Assembly (NCBI GenBank): GCA_019247455.1
Contig: JAFAOW010000247.1
Span: 1-53,380, forward strand
Length of the DNA: 53,380 nt
From: Acidobacteriota bacterium
GTDB taxonomy: Bacteria; Acidobacteriota; Blastocatellia; Pyrinomonadales; Pyrinomonadaceae
Direction of reading: 5' to 3'
In this document: one piece after another, positions 34,703 through 43,808 of the stretch
Layout of the letters: every line of letters begins with the position of its first letter
Numbering within the stretch: the stretch's first letter is position 1
Notes under the pieces: generated by a model
What the model was told of the DNA's origin: nothing
Seen by the model: the letters and a program-made list of their open reading frames with translations, nothing else
Databases searched by the model: none
Program-made: the position numbers and the translations under genes

Positions 34703-35197
34703 CTATTTTCTCTCTCGCGTTAGTTTCAAGGGGTTGAAATCGGACGGTGTTATTTTTAGGCCCTCTTCTAACTCGGTCTTGAGTTCAGATGGCGCCTGCA
34801 TCTTCAGGTCTGGATCGTTGGACCTGAAATTTGGATCGAGAGCAATAACGCGATTCACGGCTTCGAGTCCAGGGGCAAAGAGCTTGTCGTCATTCGAAAG
34901 GCGGCCCCATCCCTGACGGTAGTAGCTGTATGCGATGTAATACTGGGTCGACGCGTCGTGCCTTTCGGGATCGGCTCGGTTGAACGCGATCCGCGCTCCC
35001 TCGTAATCTTCGCGGTGAAAGGCGTCGAGGCCGGACGCGAAAGCAGCTTTATCTATCTCATATATGCCCGCCGCAACTTGGGCTTTTGTTCCTACCTCGG
35101 CAAAAGTGCGCGGCCGACTCCAGTAAAGAAACGTGATCAACGCCAGGCCAACGGCCGTGATCGCGATGCAAAGAATATGGCTGTACGCGGGTTTCAC
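34703..35197 (-). CDS. Membrane-anchored protein with TPR-like segment, unknown function
   Basis: A 164-residue protein. One N-terminal transmembrane helix (about 7-26, ILCIAITAVGLALITFLYW) is followed by a helical periplasmic part with a TPR-like stretch: FASGLDAFHREDYEGARIAF and STQYYIAYSYYRQGWGRL. The A-x-x-x-F and Y-x-x-A spacing suits one and a half tetratricopeptide repeats. Then come GLEAVNRVIALDPNFR (another TPR helix) and a charged tail. No family name is certain. It forms a two-gene unit with the polytopic protein at 33936-34667 and is divergent from the amidohydrolase gene 48 bp away. Confidence 0.75.
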   Translation of the reverse strand: MKPAYSHILCIAITAVGLALITFLYWSRPRTFAEVGTKAQVAAGIYEIDKAAFASGLDAFHREDYEGARIAFNRADPERHDASTQYYIAYSYYRQGWGRLSNDDKLFAPGLEAVNRVIALDPNFRSNDPDLKMQAPSELKTELEEGLKITPSDFNPLKLTRERK

Positions 35198-35245
35198 TGA
35201 TATAATCTTCGCAATCAGAATACACTCTTCGCTTTTATTTCCCTT

Positions 35246-36904
35246 ATGAAAAATGCCCTATTTTTGTTCCTAGTGTGCCTTTTGCTGACTGTTTCCACGC
35301 TCGCCCAAGGGATGTCGGCTGACGTCGTGATCACTAACGGGAATGTCCGGACGATGGACGCGCAGCGGACGGTCGCTCGTTCGATAGCGATGCTGAACGG
35401 GAGGATCATAGCGGTTGGTTCGGATGCGGAAACAAAAAGCCTGATCGGGCCCCGGACCCGTGTGATCGACGCCGGTGGGCGAATAGTGATGCCGGGATTC
35501 AATGACGCGCATGTGCATTTCACGTCGGGCGGTTTTCAACTCTCGCTCGTGGACCTGAGGAGTGCTGCGTCGCAAGCGGAATTCGCCCAGAGGATCAAGG
35601 ATTTCATAACAAGGCTGAAGCCGGGCGAATGGGTGCTCGGGGGACGTTGGGACCATGAGAACTGGAAACCCAATGATCTGCCCACACGGCAGCTGATCGA
35701 CGCTGTTTCGGGCGATCATCCGGTCTTCGTAAATCGACTCGACGGGCACATGGCCGTGGCGAACAGCCTTGCCCTCAAACTTGCGGGAGTAAATAAGGAT
35801 ACGAAAGATGTCGCGGGCGGGCTGATCGTTCGCGACGCGAATGGTGAGCCTACCGGTGTGCTAAAGGACACAGCGATGGGCCTTGTAAGCCGCGTAATAC
35901 CGGACCCGACGTTCGATCAAGAGGTGAAAGCGGCGAAAGCAGCAACCGATTATGCAGCGAGCCTGGGCGTAACGAGCGTGCAGGACATGACCGCGCTCGA
36001 CTTTGCGGCTTACGAAGAGCTCCTGAACACGGGCCAACTCAAAACACGTATCTATTCGGGCGGCGTGCTTACGGAGTGGCGAAAGCTCGCGGACGCGCGA
36101 ATTCGAGCGCCGTTTGGCAATGCAATGCTGCGGGTAGGGAATCTTAAGGGATACGCCGATGGCAGTTTGGGATCGCGGACCGCATGGTTCTTTGAGCCGT
36201 ATCATGACGATCCCGGTACGAGCGGCATACCGCGGCCTGAAGTTACGACGACGATGCTTGCGGACGCGTCGAACGCCGACAAGAACGGCCTTCAGGTGAT
36301 GGTCCATGCGATCGGCGATCATTCGAATGCGGCCGTCCTGGACATTTATGAAAGGGTTTTGAGGGACAATGGGCCGCGTGACAGGCGTTTTCGGATCGAG
36401 CACGCACAGCATTTGCGGCTCGAGGACATTCCGCGGTTTGCGAAGCTCGGCGTGGTACCGTCGATGCAGCCCGTTCATTTGACCGACGATGGGCGGTGGG
36501 CAGGGGACAGGCTCGATGCACAACGATTGAAGGGGGCATATGCTTTCCGCTCGCTGCTCGACAGCGGGGCACACCTGGCTTTCGGCACCGACTGGGCGGT
36601 CGCTCCGCTGAATCCCTTGTTCGGGATCTGGGCGGCGGTGACTAGGCAAACGACCGATGGTAAGAATCCCAATGGATGGTTTCCGGAACAAAAGATCAGC
36701 GTCGATGAGGCGGTCTATTGCTACACCGTCGGCTCTGCTTATGCGGAGTTTCAAGAAAAGGAGAAAGGCACGCTCGAGGTCGGCAAAATCGCCGATATGA
36801 TCATCCTCTCGGACGATATCTTTAAGATCGATCCGGTAAAGATACAAAACGTGACGGTGTTGACGACGATCGTCGACGGACGCGTCGTTTTTGAGAAAAA
36901 ATGA
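35246..36904 (+). CDS. Secreted amidohydrolase, YtcJ-like (PF07969)
   Basis: A 552-residue exported metal-dependent hydrolase. The signal peptide is about 20 residues ending in STLAQG. It has the N-terminal beta-sandwich (ADVVITNGNVRTMD), the metal motif PGFNDAHVHFTSGG (H-x-H), LGGRWDHENW, a histidine in MVHAIGDHSNAAVLD, RIEHAQHL, and the metal aspartate in AFGTDWAVAPLNP. The C-terminal sandwich shows GTLEVGKIADMIIL. YtcJ-like enzymes act on amides of varied small molecules; the substrate is unknown. It overlaps the next gene by four bases (ATGA). Confidence 0.9.
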   Translation: MKNALFLFLVCLLLTVSTLAQGMSADVVITNGNVRTMDAQRTVARSIAMLNGRIIAVGSDAETKSLIGPRTRVIDAGGRIVMPGFNDAHVHFTSGGFQLSLVDLRSAASQAEFAQRIKDFITRLKPGEWVLGGRWDHENWKPNDLPTRQLIDAVSGDHPVFVNRLDGHMAVANSLALKLAGVNKDTKDVAGGLIVRDANGEPTGVLKDTAMGLVSRVIPDPTFDQEVKAAKAATDYAASLGVTSVQDMTALDFAAYEELLNTGQLKTRIYSGGVLTEWRKLADARIRAPFGNAMLRVGNLKGYADGSLGSRTAWFFEPYHDDPGTSGIPRPEVTTTMLADASNADKNGLQVMVHAIGDHSNAAVLDIYERVLRDNGPRDRRFRIEHAQHLRLEDIPRFAKLGVVPSMQPVHLTDDGRWAGDRLDAQRLKGAYAFRSLLDSGAHLAFGTDWAVAPLNPLFGIWAAVTRQTTDGKNPNGWFPEQKISVDEAVYCYTVGSAYAEFQEKEKGTLEVGKIADMIILSDDIFKIDPVKIQNVTVLTTIVDGRVVFEKK

Positions 36905-37449
36905 CTACAAATATGAAAAAGTTGATCGTTCTAGGTGCATTTATTTTTTCGGTATCGGCCGGAACCTTTGCGCAGCCGGGAATGAAAGGGATGAACATGT
37001 CCGGGCGCGAAGCAACGGACGCAGAGAAGAATGCCGTCATTCCTACTAACGCATATTTAAAGAGCGGAGCTCCGATCGGAGATTCGAAAAAGGTTTCGAT
37101 CAGCAAGGCGTTGAAAGAGCCTTCAAAATTCGCGGACAAGATCGTGCGGATCGAGGGGGTCGTGGTACGTTCGTGCAAGATGGAGGGCTGCTGGGCCGAG
37201 GTCGCGGATAAGAAAGATTCGCCAAGCGTGCGTGTCAAGATGAAAGGCCATAACTTCTTCATCCCGCTGCAATCAGCCGGTGCCTTCGCTCGGGTCGAGG
37301 GGAAGTTCCTCGTCAAGACGCTGTCAAAGGTCGAGGTCGATCACATGATTGGTGAAGACGGCGCGAAGTTCGACAAACGTAACGTCGATGGCTCGGTGAC
37401 CGAGGTCTCATTTGAGGCGACGGGCATCGAACTCAAACGAAGGGACTAG
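36901..37449 (+). CDS. Secreted DUF4920 domain protein
   Basis: A 182-residue exported protein translationally coupled to the amidohydrolase (ATGA). The signal peptide is about 24 residues (FSVSAGTFAQ); a Met/Gly-rich segment follows (PGMKGMNMSG). The DUF4920 domain covers about 75-180: VRIEGVVVRSCKMEGCWAEV with two cysteines six residues apart (C-K-M-E-G-C-W), VRVKMKGHNFFIPLQSAG, and a long beta-rich end. The conserved Cys pair and Met/His residues suggest metal or redox function, but none is established. The OB-like fold is inferred. Confidence 0.82.
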   Translation: MTTNMKKLIVLGAFIFSVSAGTFAQPGMKGMNMSGREATDAEKNAVIPTNAYLKSGAPIGDSKKVSISKALKEPSKFADKIVRIEGVVVRSCKMEGCWAEVADKKDSPSVRVKMKGHNFFIPLQSAGAFARVEGKFLVKTLSKVEVDHMIGEDGAKFDKRNVDGSVTEVSFEATGIELKRRD

Positions 37450-37493
37450 CTCTCGAGTAAAGAAAAGGCCTCGCCCTTAGCAGCCTTGCCGCT

Positions 37494-38006
37494 ATGAATA
37501 TTCGCCTTGCCGAGCGTGAGCTCAGTACAAAGTTTGGTTTGTTTCGAGAGATCCTTTACTACGATGGGCAACGGGAATCGATTGCGCTGGTAAAAGGAGA
37601 TGTTGCGGATGGGCAAGAGGTTCTTTGTCGGATACATTCGCACTGCATTGGGGCACATGTTTTCAACAGCGTGGAATGCACCTGCCGTGAAGAAATGGAG
37701 CATGCCCAGGAATTGATCGAGTCAGTCGGCCGCGGCGTGGTCATTTGGCTTGATCAGGAGGGCAAAGGCAACGGGCATTTGGCTTTGATCGAAAGTGTCA
37801 AATTCAAGAGCGAGGTCGGACAGGCACAGGCATATGTAAAAGCTGGATTTGCTGAGGATGCGAGAGATTATCGACCCGCTGCTGATATACTCAGTGAGCT
37901 CAATGTGAGGTCCATCAAGCTCATCTCGGCAAATTCTGAAAAAGCGGACGAGCTGCGTCGATTTGGCATAGAAGTTTCCGGGGTTACGGGCGAAGCGATC
38001 AGATGA
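37494..38006 (+). CDS. Divergent GTP cyclohydrolase II (RibA-like) protein
   Basis: A 170-residue RibA-family protein. Zinc ligands are kept: Cys51 (RIHSHC), Cys62 and Cys64 (VECTC), matching E. coli Cys54/65/67. QEGKG and GFAEDARDYRPAADIL match E. coli QEGRN and GFAADERDF, so the catalytic Asp-x-Arg (Asp122, Arg124) is present. The tyrosine at E. coli position 105 is not conserved (Val102 in a gapless alignment from QEG), and Arg90 of E. coli is Asp87 here. The protein is about 25 residues shorter than E. coli RibA at the C-terminus. It is not next to other riboflavin genes and overlaps a DinB-fold gene (ATGA). It may make a different pyrimidine product. Confidence 0.8.
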   Translation: MNIRLAERELSTKFGLFREILYYDGQRESIALVKGDVADGQEVLCRIHSHCIGAHVFNSVECTCREEMEHAQELIESVGRGVVIWLDQEGKGNGHLALIESVKFKSEVGQAQAYVKAGFAEDARDYRPAADILSELNVRSIKLISANSEKADELRRFGIEVSGVTGEAIR

Positions 38007-38512
38007 GCGACGCGCAGATAGTGAAGCGAGGGATGCTGCGGCATTTCCTTGCTGCCATCGCCTATCGAACTCAAAAGGCGCTGCGTGATGCGCCTGAAGG
38101 GTTTGCCGGATTCGACGCCGGCGGGGGCGTGCGAACGCCGCATGAGTTGATCTGCCACATGCTTAGCGTCCTTGGATATGCTCGTACATACTTCATTGGC
38201 GGGGAATTCACGCGCCCAAAACCTGAGGACTTTAAGAACGATGTCTCAGCGTTTCATGAGATGCTGGGTGATCTGAGTCGGCGGTTGAAGGACGGCGAAC
38301 AACTGAACGGCATAACTGAAGAGATCTTACTTCAGGGCCCTTTCGCCGATGTGATGACCCATGCGGGACAGCTCGCTATGTTGAGACGGCTTCACGAAAG
38401 ACCAGTGCCGTCGGAGAATTTCATATTTGCGAAGATAAGCGCTGATAATGTCTCCATGGAGCAGCCCCAGCCCGAGCGTCCTGATCTCGACTGGAGCCCA
38501 ACGAACAAGTAG
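38003..38512 (+). CDS. DinB-fold (DfsB-like) protein
   Basis: A 169-residue four-helix-bundle protein whose ATG overlaps the RibA-like stop (ATGA). Likely DinB-superfamily features are the histidine in PHELICHMLSVLGYA and the C-terminal metal-site helix FADVMTHAGQLAMLRRLHERP, followed by SENFIF. DinB-fold proteins include thiol transferases (bacillithiol, mycothiol) and many uncharacterised enzymes. The His pattern predicts a divalent metal. Coupling to an unusual RibA homologue hints at a shared small-molecule pathway, but this is inference. No function is assigned. Confidence 0.75.
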   Translation: MSDAQIVKRGMLRHFLAAIAYRTQKALRDAPEGFAGFDAGGGVRTPHELICHMLSVLGYARTYFIGGEFTRPKPEDFKNDVSAFHEMLGDLSRRLKDGEQLNGITEEILLQGPFADVMTHAGQLAMLRRLHERPVPSENFIFAKISADNVSMEQPQPERPDLDWSPTNK

Positions 38513-38536
38513 TTCCACAAAATCTCGTAAGAAAGA

Positions 38537-38562
38537 AGGCCCGGCCGTTTCCAACCGGGCCT
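38537..38562 (-). terminator. Terminator after the second TonB receptor
   Basis: AGGCCCGG (38537-38544) pairs with CCGGGCCT (38555-38562). Read on the minus strand it is followed by TTCTTTCTTACG. It lies 22 bp after the receptor stop at 38585 and 24 bp after the convergent DinB-fold gene. Confidence 0.75.
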
Positions 38563-38584
38563 GTGAAAACAACGAACTAACCTC

Positions 38585-41500
38585 TCAGAACCGAATGCGG
38601 CCTGAGATCTGCAACTGCCTGGGATCGCCGATCCCCTGCCTAAGATACCCGTCAAAATTGAACAGGCTCGGTGCAGTTAATGAGCTCTGGTTACCCGGCG
38701 TGAAGAGCCCGTTCACGTAGTTCTTGTTATTGAACGTATTGAACATCTCGATCTGGGGGATCAACTCCACCTTTTCGCCAACTTTGAAAACGCGTGATAA
38801 ACGCCAGTCAAACGAATAGTATGGATTGTCCTTTCTCAGCGTGTTCCGGTTTGTAAATGAACCGACCGCCGCGAGTATCGACGGTGTCGCCGGTTGCGCC
38901 GACTGTGCTTGGAAACGCGGCGTCAGTTCGAGATTCCATGGCAGTTGGATGAACGCAAAGAAGTTGAACTTGTGGGTGCGATCGCGATCCGATAGGGCGT
39001 AGTCTTTACCCGGATTGAGAACATCGAATGAGCGGTCCGTAAAAGGATCGCGTTCGTTCGAGTCATCATCCTTATCGCGCGACCACGTATAGCTCGCATC
39101 CAGTTGGATGTGGTTGCTCAGACGCTTTCTAAGGCCGCCGGTAAATCCAAAGTACTGCGACTTTCCAACCGAGGTATGGAAGAATGTGTCCCCGAGAAAA
39201 GGCGCGAAGCGACCTATCCGCCCGTAGTTAAGGAAACGCGTCAGGTGGCGTCCACGTGAAAACGTAAAATCGAAATAGGAGACCCAATCACTAGCCAAAG
39301 CCTGCTCAAATCCTGCGTTGAACGAATAGATCCGCGGGTTCTTATAGCTCTTATCGAACACGTGAATTCCGCTAAAGCACGGGAATGGATTCGTGATCAC
39401 CCCGCTGGTACAGGAACTGCCGGAAGGAACAACAAGACCGGGCCACGCCGGCAGAACAGTTGGATTGGCAAACAAGCCGCCCGCGATGGTTTGCTGCTGC
39501 ACACCGTTCGTGGTGATGGCCGAGACCTGCGTCAACATATTCTGATGAGCAGCAAAGATACCAAAACTGGACCTCAGTACTGAACGTCCATTCTTGCTGA
39601 TGTCCCACGCGAACCCGACGCGCGGCTGCCACATGCTCTTATCATTCGGGATCTTTCCGTTAGATGTGAAAAGCGGACTGCCCAACAGAAAACCGTAAGC
39701 GGTCGAGCTCGGCGCGACGGTTGGGTTCGGGAAGATCTGGGCCTCCCAGCGAAGGCCGTAATTAAGGGTAAAGTTCGGCGCCATCTGCCATCGATCCTGA
39801 GCGAACACAGCGATCTCTTCGTTCTTGATGCTAGAGGCCCCGGTTGCGTCGGTCGCCGGACCGGTCCTGCCCGCGGCCTGCAAAAAGAGCAGCAGCGGGG
39901 TCGTCGGGCTATTCTGGCCCACGGGACAGGTCTGGTTGAAGGGTGCAGCTGTTGTGATCCATGTCCCGCCCGAACACTGCATGGCGCTCGGGCCAAAGCC
40001 GTTGGCCGCAGCCGGCGATGCATAACGCAAAAAGCCCGTCACGCCGTTAAAGAGGTATCGCCCAGTGAAGAACCCGCGAAACACCTGCGAGTTGACGCTG
40101 TGCATCCACTCACCGCCGACTTTGAACGTGTGCGGTCCGGCCACCTTAGAAAGGCTGTCCCGCACTTGCGTCCTCCAAAACGTCTCGTCGACGCCGGGCT
40201 GAAGGAAGAACGGATTTCCAAAGCGAAACGTCGGGAAACTTGTTCCGCCAAAGAAGTTTTGCTGGATCGCGGTATCCGCGGGCACGGTCGATGAGGTCGC
40301 GGCGCGAGGACGGCCTTCACGCGAATATGTAAAGTGGCCCTCATTGACCACCGTCGCTGAGAACGTGCTGAACAAATTGGCGTTGAACACGTTGATCTTC
40401 GACGGACCCTCGGTACCATTCGCTGATCCACCGTAGGTGGGCACGTCGAAGGTCTGATTCGTGTTCTTCGAATGGTCGAAATTGTAAGAAGCGCTTAGCT
40501 TGTTTTGCGAATTAAGGTCGACGTCGATCTTGCCCAGCAATGCAATATTGTTGATCTTCCGATTGATGGGCAGTCCCTCATTGAAGCTTCGGGTGGTCTG
40601 AATGAAATTGATCAGCGCCAGGCGCTGGCAGTCTGCGCTGCCTGCGATCAAGGCTTCGTTGGCCGCGATCGTCGGGGTCGAAACCGAGCACGGAGTACCG
40701 ATAGGCTGACTTAAATTTGCCCGGTCAAGATTCTCCCGTATTCCCTCGACGGCAAAGAAGTAGAAGGCACGATCTTTGACCAGCGGTCCGCCGAATGTGC
40801 CGCCGTATTGTTCTCGATGGAAGTTGGTAAGCTCTTTGCCATCCGACGTCTTCGAGGTGAGGGCGTGATGGCGCTGGTAGTAGAACGCACTGCCATGAAA
40901 GTCGTTAGTGCCGGACTTGGTAATGACGTTGATGATGCCGCCCGCCGTGCGACCATATTCAGCATTTGCGCCTGTGGCAACGACCTGGAATTCTTTCACG
41001 GCGTCCATCGTAATGTCGATAGCTGCACGCTGCCCTCCGGCTTGTTCCCCAAAGAATCCGTTGTTGTAGTCGCCTCCGTCGAGGCTGACGTTGTTAAAGA
41101 TGCCGCGCTGACCCGCGAAATTGATCTCATCGCCGTCCGGCCCCTGCGTTATGCTCACACCCGGGGTCAGAGTAAGGAGGTCCTCGAATTTACGGCCCAA
41201 CACCGGTGTATTGCCGATAGACGTTTCATTCAGGGTGGAGCTAACCTCGGTCTTGCTTGTATCGACCGTCGGCGTTGAGGTCACCGTAACAACACCGTTT
41301 ACGCCTGCGACCTTCAACACTATCGGAAGCGTAAGTACACGACCGACGGTAACGTCCACGTTCTCCTGATTGAGTTTTGCGAAACCGTTTTTCGAGACTG
41401 TTACCACATACCGACCGGCCGGCATTAGCAGGAAGGTGAACCTTCCATCCGCATCCGTGACAAATGTCTTCGAAAAGTTAGTGCCGGTATTGCGTGCTTC

Positions 41501-41668
41501 AACAGAAGCTCCGGGGACAACGGCGCCGTTCTCGTCGGTCACGGTTCCCTGGATGGTTCCGGATGTGATGTCTTGAGCAAAACTACTTAGGGAGAATAAC
41601 GCTATTGCACAGGCGCACAAGCATAATAGCCAGCGCCTTGAAATTCCTTTTTGGGGGCTTCCAAACAT
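38585..41668 (-). CDS. TonB-dependent receptor, OAR-like, with carboxypeptidase regulatory-like domain
   Basis: A complete 1027-residue outer-membrane receptor. The start follows AAGGAGATCGATCT. A signal peptide ends near SLSSFAQD (residue 32). The regulatory beta-sandwich (about 34-115) contains GTVTDENGAVVPGASVEARN and FLLMPAGRYVVTVSKNGF. The plug (about 120-260) has VLGRKFEDLLTLTPGVSI, YGRTAGGIINVITKSGTNDFHGSAF written in two parts, and VKDRAFYFFAVEG. The barrel continues to the C-terminal aromatic residue in GDPRQLQISGRIRF. Unlike SusC there is no adjacent SusD. It is similar in architecture to the receptor at 1-2105, but clearly divergent in sequence. The substrate is unknown. Confidence 0.93.
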   Translation of the reverse strand: MFGSPQKGISRRWLLCLCACAIALFSLSSFAQDITSGTIQGTVTDENGAVVPGASVEARNTGTNFSKTFVTDADGRFTFLLMPAGRYVVTVSKNGFAKLNQENVDVTVGRVLTLPIVLKVAGVNGVVTVTSTPTVDTSKTEVSSTLNETSIGNTPVLGRKFEDLLTLTPGVSITQGPDGDEINFAGQRGIFNNVSLDGGDYNNGFFGEQAGGQRAAIDITMDAVKEFQVVATGANAEYGRTAGGIINVITKSGTNDFHGSAFYYQRHHALTSKTSDGKELTNFHREQYGGTFGGPLVKDRAFYFFAVEGIRENLDRANLSQPIGTPCSVSTPTIAANEALIAGSADCQRLALINFIQTTRSFNEGLPINRKINNIALLGKIDVDLNSQNKLSASYNFDHSKNTNQTFDVPTYGGSANGTEGPSKINVFNANLFSTFSATVVNEGHFTYSREGRPRAATSSTVPADTAIQQNFFGGTSFPTFRFGNPFFLQPGVDETFWRTQVRDSLSKVAGPHTFKVGGEWMHSVNSQVFRGFFTGRYLFNGVTGFLRYASPAAANGFGPSAMQCSGGTWITTAAPFNQTCPVGQNSPTTPLLLFLQAAGRTGPATDATGASSIKNEEIAVFAQDRWQMAPNFTLNYGLRWEAQIFPNPTVAPSSTAYGFLLGSPLFTSNGKIPNDKSMWQPRVGFAWDISKNGRSVLRSSFGIFAAHQNMLTQVSAITTNGVQQQTIAGGLFANPTVLPAWPGLVVPSGSSCTSGVITNPFPCFSGIHVFDKSYKNPRIYSFNAGFEQALASDWVSYFDFTFSRGRHLTRFLNYGRIGRFAPFLGDTFFHTSVGKSQYFGFTGGLRKRLSNHIQLDASYTWSRDKDDDSNERDPFTDRSFDVLNPGKDYALSDRDRTHKFNFFAFIQLPWNLELTPRFQAQSAQPATPSILAAVGSFTNRNTLRKDNPYYSFDWRLSRVFKVGEKVELIPQIEMFNTFNNKNYVNGLFTPGNQSSLTAPSLFNFDGYLRQGIGDPRQLQISGRIRF

Positions 41669-42003
41669 AGATCGATCTCCTTACTGATTTAAGTGAAGCA
41701 AGGCATTATTCGTCGGTTCGAGATCGGCGTGCGGGCGTGCCTTAACACCCACGCGTTTCCACCTTGATTGCAATTCCGCTTTTATGTCCGAACCCGAGAG
41801 CCTCTAGGATACACGACCCCATCTGAGGATGCGGGAGATAATTCCCGCTGAGATCGCCCTGTTACTCTCTGACTTGTGGCGGCATTATGTAACGGTTTAT
41901 TAATATTTACAAATTTTTCGATGTTAAATTTTTGTCGGTGCGGTTTTGAAAGAAGGGGTCACCTCGGAGGGGACTGTCAGGCGTGTATAATGACTCCTTT
42001 CAT
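41669..42003. other. Divergent intergenic region with one TTTACAAA word and a hairpin
   Basis: 335 bp between the TonB receptor and the CAT-like gene; no coding frame that I can support. A hairpin GCGGGA-GATAAT-TCCCGC lies at 41831-41848 and an AT-rich stretch at about 41890-41940 contains TTTACAAA (41906-41913), the word also repeated upstream of the Asp-box gene and, reversed, upstream of the first receptor. TATAAT at 41986-41991 has no matching -35 box. Confidence 0.4.
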
Positions 42004-42630
42004 ATGTACAAGAAGGTCAATGTTAATAGCTGGGCCCGGCGCTCGACGCATGAGTTCTTTAGGGACTATGCCGACCCGTTTTTCAATTTTTCCGCCAGCC
42101 TCGACGTTGGCCGTGCCTGCCGTTATGCAAAAGAGAATGGCCTGGCTACATCGCTGACGCTTCTTTATTATTCGCTTCTGGCCGCGAACGAGATCCGGGA
42201 GTTCAGGATCAGACTGTTGGAGGAGGAGTTGGTAGAATTCGACAGGATCCACGCGACCCAGACGATCCTTAATGACGATGAGACGTTTTCGTTCGCGTAC
42301 TTTGAGATGAAGGACGATCTGCTCGAATTCGATCGCAGCGGCAAAGAAGCTAAAGAGAAGTACCGCTCCTTGAGGTCTTTCGATGTGGAGTCGGACCGCC
42401 TGGACCTCATCTACTATTCCGTTATTCCCTGGGTATCGTTCACGAGCTTTAAACACGCCAGCCGTCTCGACCCGCGACAAACGGTTCCGCGGATCGTGTT
42501 TGGAAAGATCTACGAAGAAGCCGGAAGCAAAAAAATGCCCTTGTCAGTCGAGGCCAATCACGCCATCATGGACGGCTTCCACGTGGGGAAGTTTTTCAAC
42601 AGCTTCCAAGAACTTCTGGACGCTGTTTAG
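42004..42630 (+). CDS. Chloramphenicol acetyltransferase-like protein (CAT type A fold)
   Basis: A 208-residue trimeric-type acetyltransferase. ATG at 42004 gives MYKKVNVNSWARRSTHEFF, aligning with the start of classical CATs; a GTG 21 nt earlier is possible. The catalytic histidine lies in the signature VEANHAIMDGFHVGKFF (His186, with the structural Asp190), the H-H-x-x-x-D-G motif of CAT with an Asn in place of the first His. YYSVIPWVSFTSFKHA matches the central strand around the chloramphenicol site. It may be a housekeeping homologue of unknown acceptor; resistance is not proven. The next gene is 59 bp downstream. Confidence 0.88.
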   Translation: MYKKVNVNSWARRSTHEFFRDYADPFFNFSASLDVGRACRYAKENGLATSLTLLYYSLLAANEIREFRIRLLEEELVEFDRIHATQTILNDDETFSFAYFEMKDDLLEFDRSGKEAKEKYRSLRSFDVESDRLDLIYYSVIPWVSFTSFKHASRLDPRQTVPRIVFGKIYEEAGSKKMPLSVEANHAIMDGFHVGKFFNSFQELLDAV

Positions 42631-42689
42631 TACGTCCGCCCTTAGATACGGCAACCTATTGCTGTATTCTGAAATCTTAGTGTCCGCAA

Positions 42690-43784
42690 ATGAAGCCGTT
42701 CAATATCAGAGACATTACGATCGATCCGCCGTTGATCCTTTCACCGATGGCGGGGGTAACGGACTACACGTTTCGCCGGCTGATCAAGCGTCGGGGCGGC
42801 GTCGGTCTGGTCGTGTCTGAATTCATCTCGGTCGAGGGGCTTACGCGGGGCAACCCGAAATCCAAGCGGCAGATGCATTTTGATGAGGAGGAACGGCCGT
42901 TTGCGGTGCAGATCTTTGGCGGCCGGCCCGAGCGAATGGCTATGGGGGCCGAAATGGCCGAGGAGGTCGGTGCGGACATTCTCGATGTGAACTGCGGCTG
43001 CCCGGCTCCAAAGGTCGTAAAGAACGGCGGCGGCTCAGGGCTACTGCGAGAACCGGCGAGGCTAGAGGAGATCCTGAAGGAGATCAAGAAAAGCATCTCG
43101 ATCCCGCTCACGCTGAAGTTGAGGACCGGATATTCGGACGCCTCGATCAATGTTGTCGATGTCGCGAAGATGGCAGAGCAGTGCGGCGTCGAACATATTC
43201 AGGTGCACGGCCGCACACGCGACCAGGGTTACAAAGGCCTCGCGAACTGGGACTACATTAAGGCGGTAAAGGATGCCGTAAGCATTCCCGTGTCGGGCAA
43301 CGGCGATATCACGACTCTCGAATATGGAATGAAGAAATGGCGTGAGTCCGGCGTCGATGGCATTCTCATCGGGCGGGGAGCGATGCAGAATCCATGGATA
43401 TTCCGGCAGTTCTCGGATGTGCTGGCGGGGCAGGAACCTTATCAACCTGACCTGCAGGAGAAGAAGAACGTACTGCTGGAGTTTTTCTCGATGTGCCGTG
43501 AGGAAATGCCGGAATTGCCTGCGCTCGGCAAGATGAAGCAGCTCGCCGGACAATTCACGAAAGGGCTGGTCGGGGGCGCTCAGTTTCGACAAACGCTGTA
43601 TCACTCGCACTCGGCTGGAGAGATCCTCGACAACATTACGATCTACTTTGAAACGCTTTCCAAGCGTGATACATTTGGCGACGGGATCGTTGAGGCCGAT
43701 GCCGACAGCGACATCGAATTTACGTCATGTACACCCGCTCCAAGCGGCGAATCTATACCTCAGACGCAAAGAGTTTCTGCATAA
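42690..43784 (+). CDS. dus: tRNA-dihydrouridine synthase
   Basis: A flavin enzyme reducing uridines in tRNA D-loops. It has 364 residues, a little longer than DusB (about 320) through a C-terminal extension. The TIM-barrel FMN site is LILSPMAGVTDYTFRRL (about 16-32); the catalytic cysteine is Cys104 in VNCGCPAPKVVKNGGGSGLL; KLRTGY, HIQVHGRTRDQGYKG, ISVPVSGNGDI-like VSIPVSGNGDITT and DGILIGRGAMQNPWIFRQ follow. The last 40 residues after ETLSKRD are acidic and not part of the fold. The order matches DusB-type enzymes. Confidence 0.94.
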   Translation: MKPFNIRDITIDPPLILSPMAGVTDYTFRRLIKRRGGVGLVVSEFISVEGLTRGNPKSKRQMHFDEEERPFAVQIFGGRPERMAMGAEMAEEVGADILDVNCGCPAPKVVKNGGGSGLLREPARLEEILKEIKKSISIPLTLKLRTGYSDASINVVDVAKMAEQCGVEHIQVHGRTRDQGYKGLANWDYIKAVKDAVSIPVSGNGDITTLEYGMKKWRESGVDGILIGRGAMQNPWIFRQFSDVLAGQEPYQPDLQEKKNVLLEFFSMCREEMPELPALGKMKQLAGQFTKGLVGGAQFRQTLYHSHSAGEILDNITIYFETLSKRDTFGDGIVEADADSDIEFTSCTPAPSGESIPQTQRVSA

Positions 43785-43808
43785 TTTATCCCACTAGGGA
43801 GGATGGAG

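Noticed and set aside
35861-36847. Long minus-strand frame opposite the amidohydrolase
   Set aside because: It lies antisense to a gene with complete metal-binding motifs, has no recognisable domain and reflects codon bias.
38585-38593. Third copy of the TCAGAACCG repeat word
   Set aside because: These bases encode the conserved C-terminal R-I-R-F and stop of the TonB receptor, so the match is coding and likely chance.
41986-41991. TATAAT as a -10 promoter box for the CAT-like gene
   Set aside because: No -35-like hexamer at 16-18 bp upstream; it is close to the start codon.
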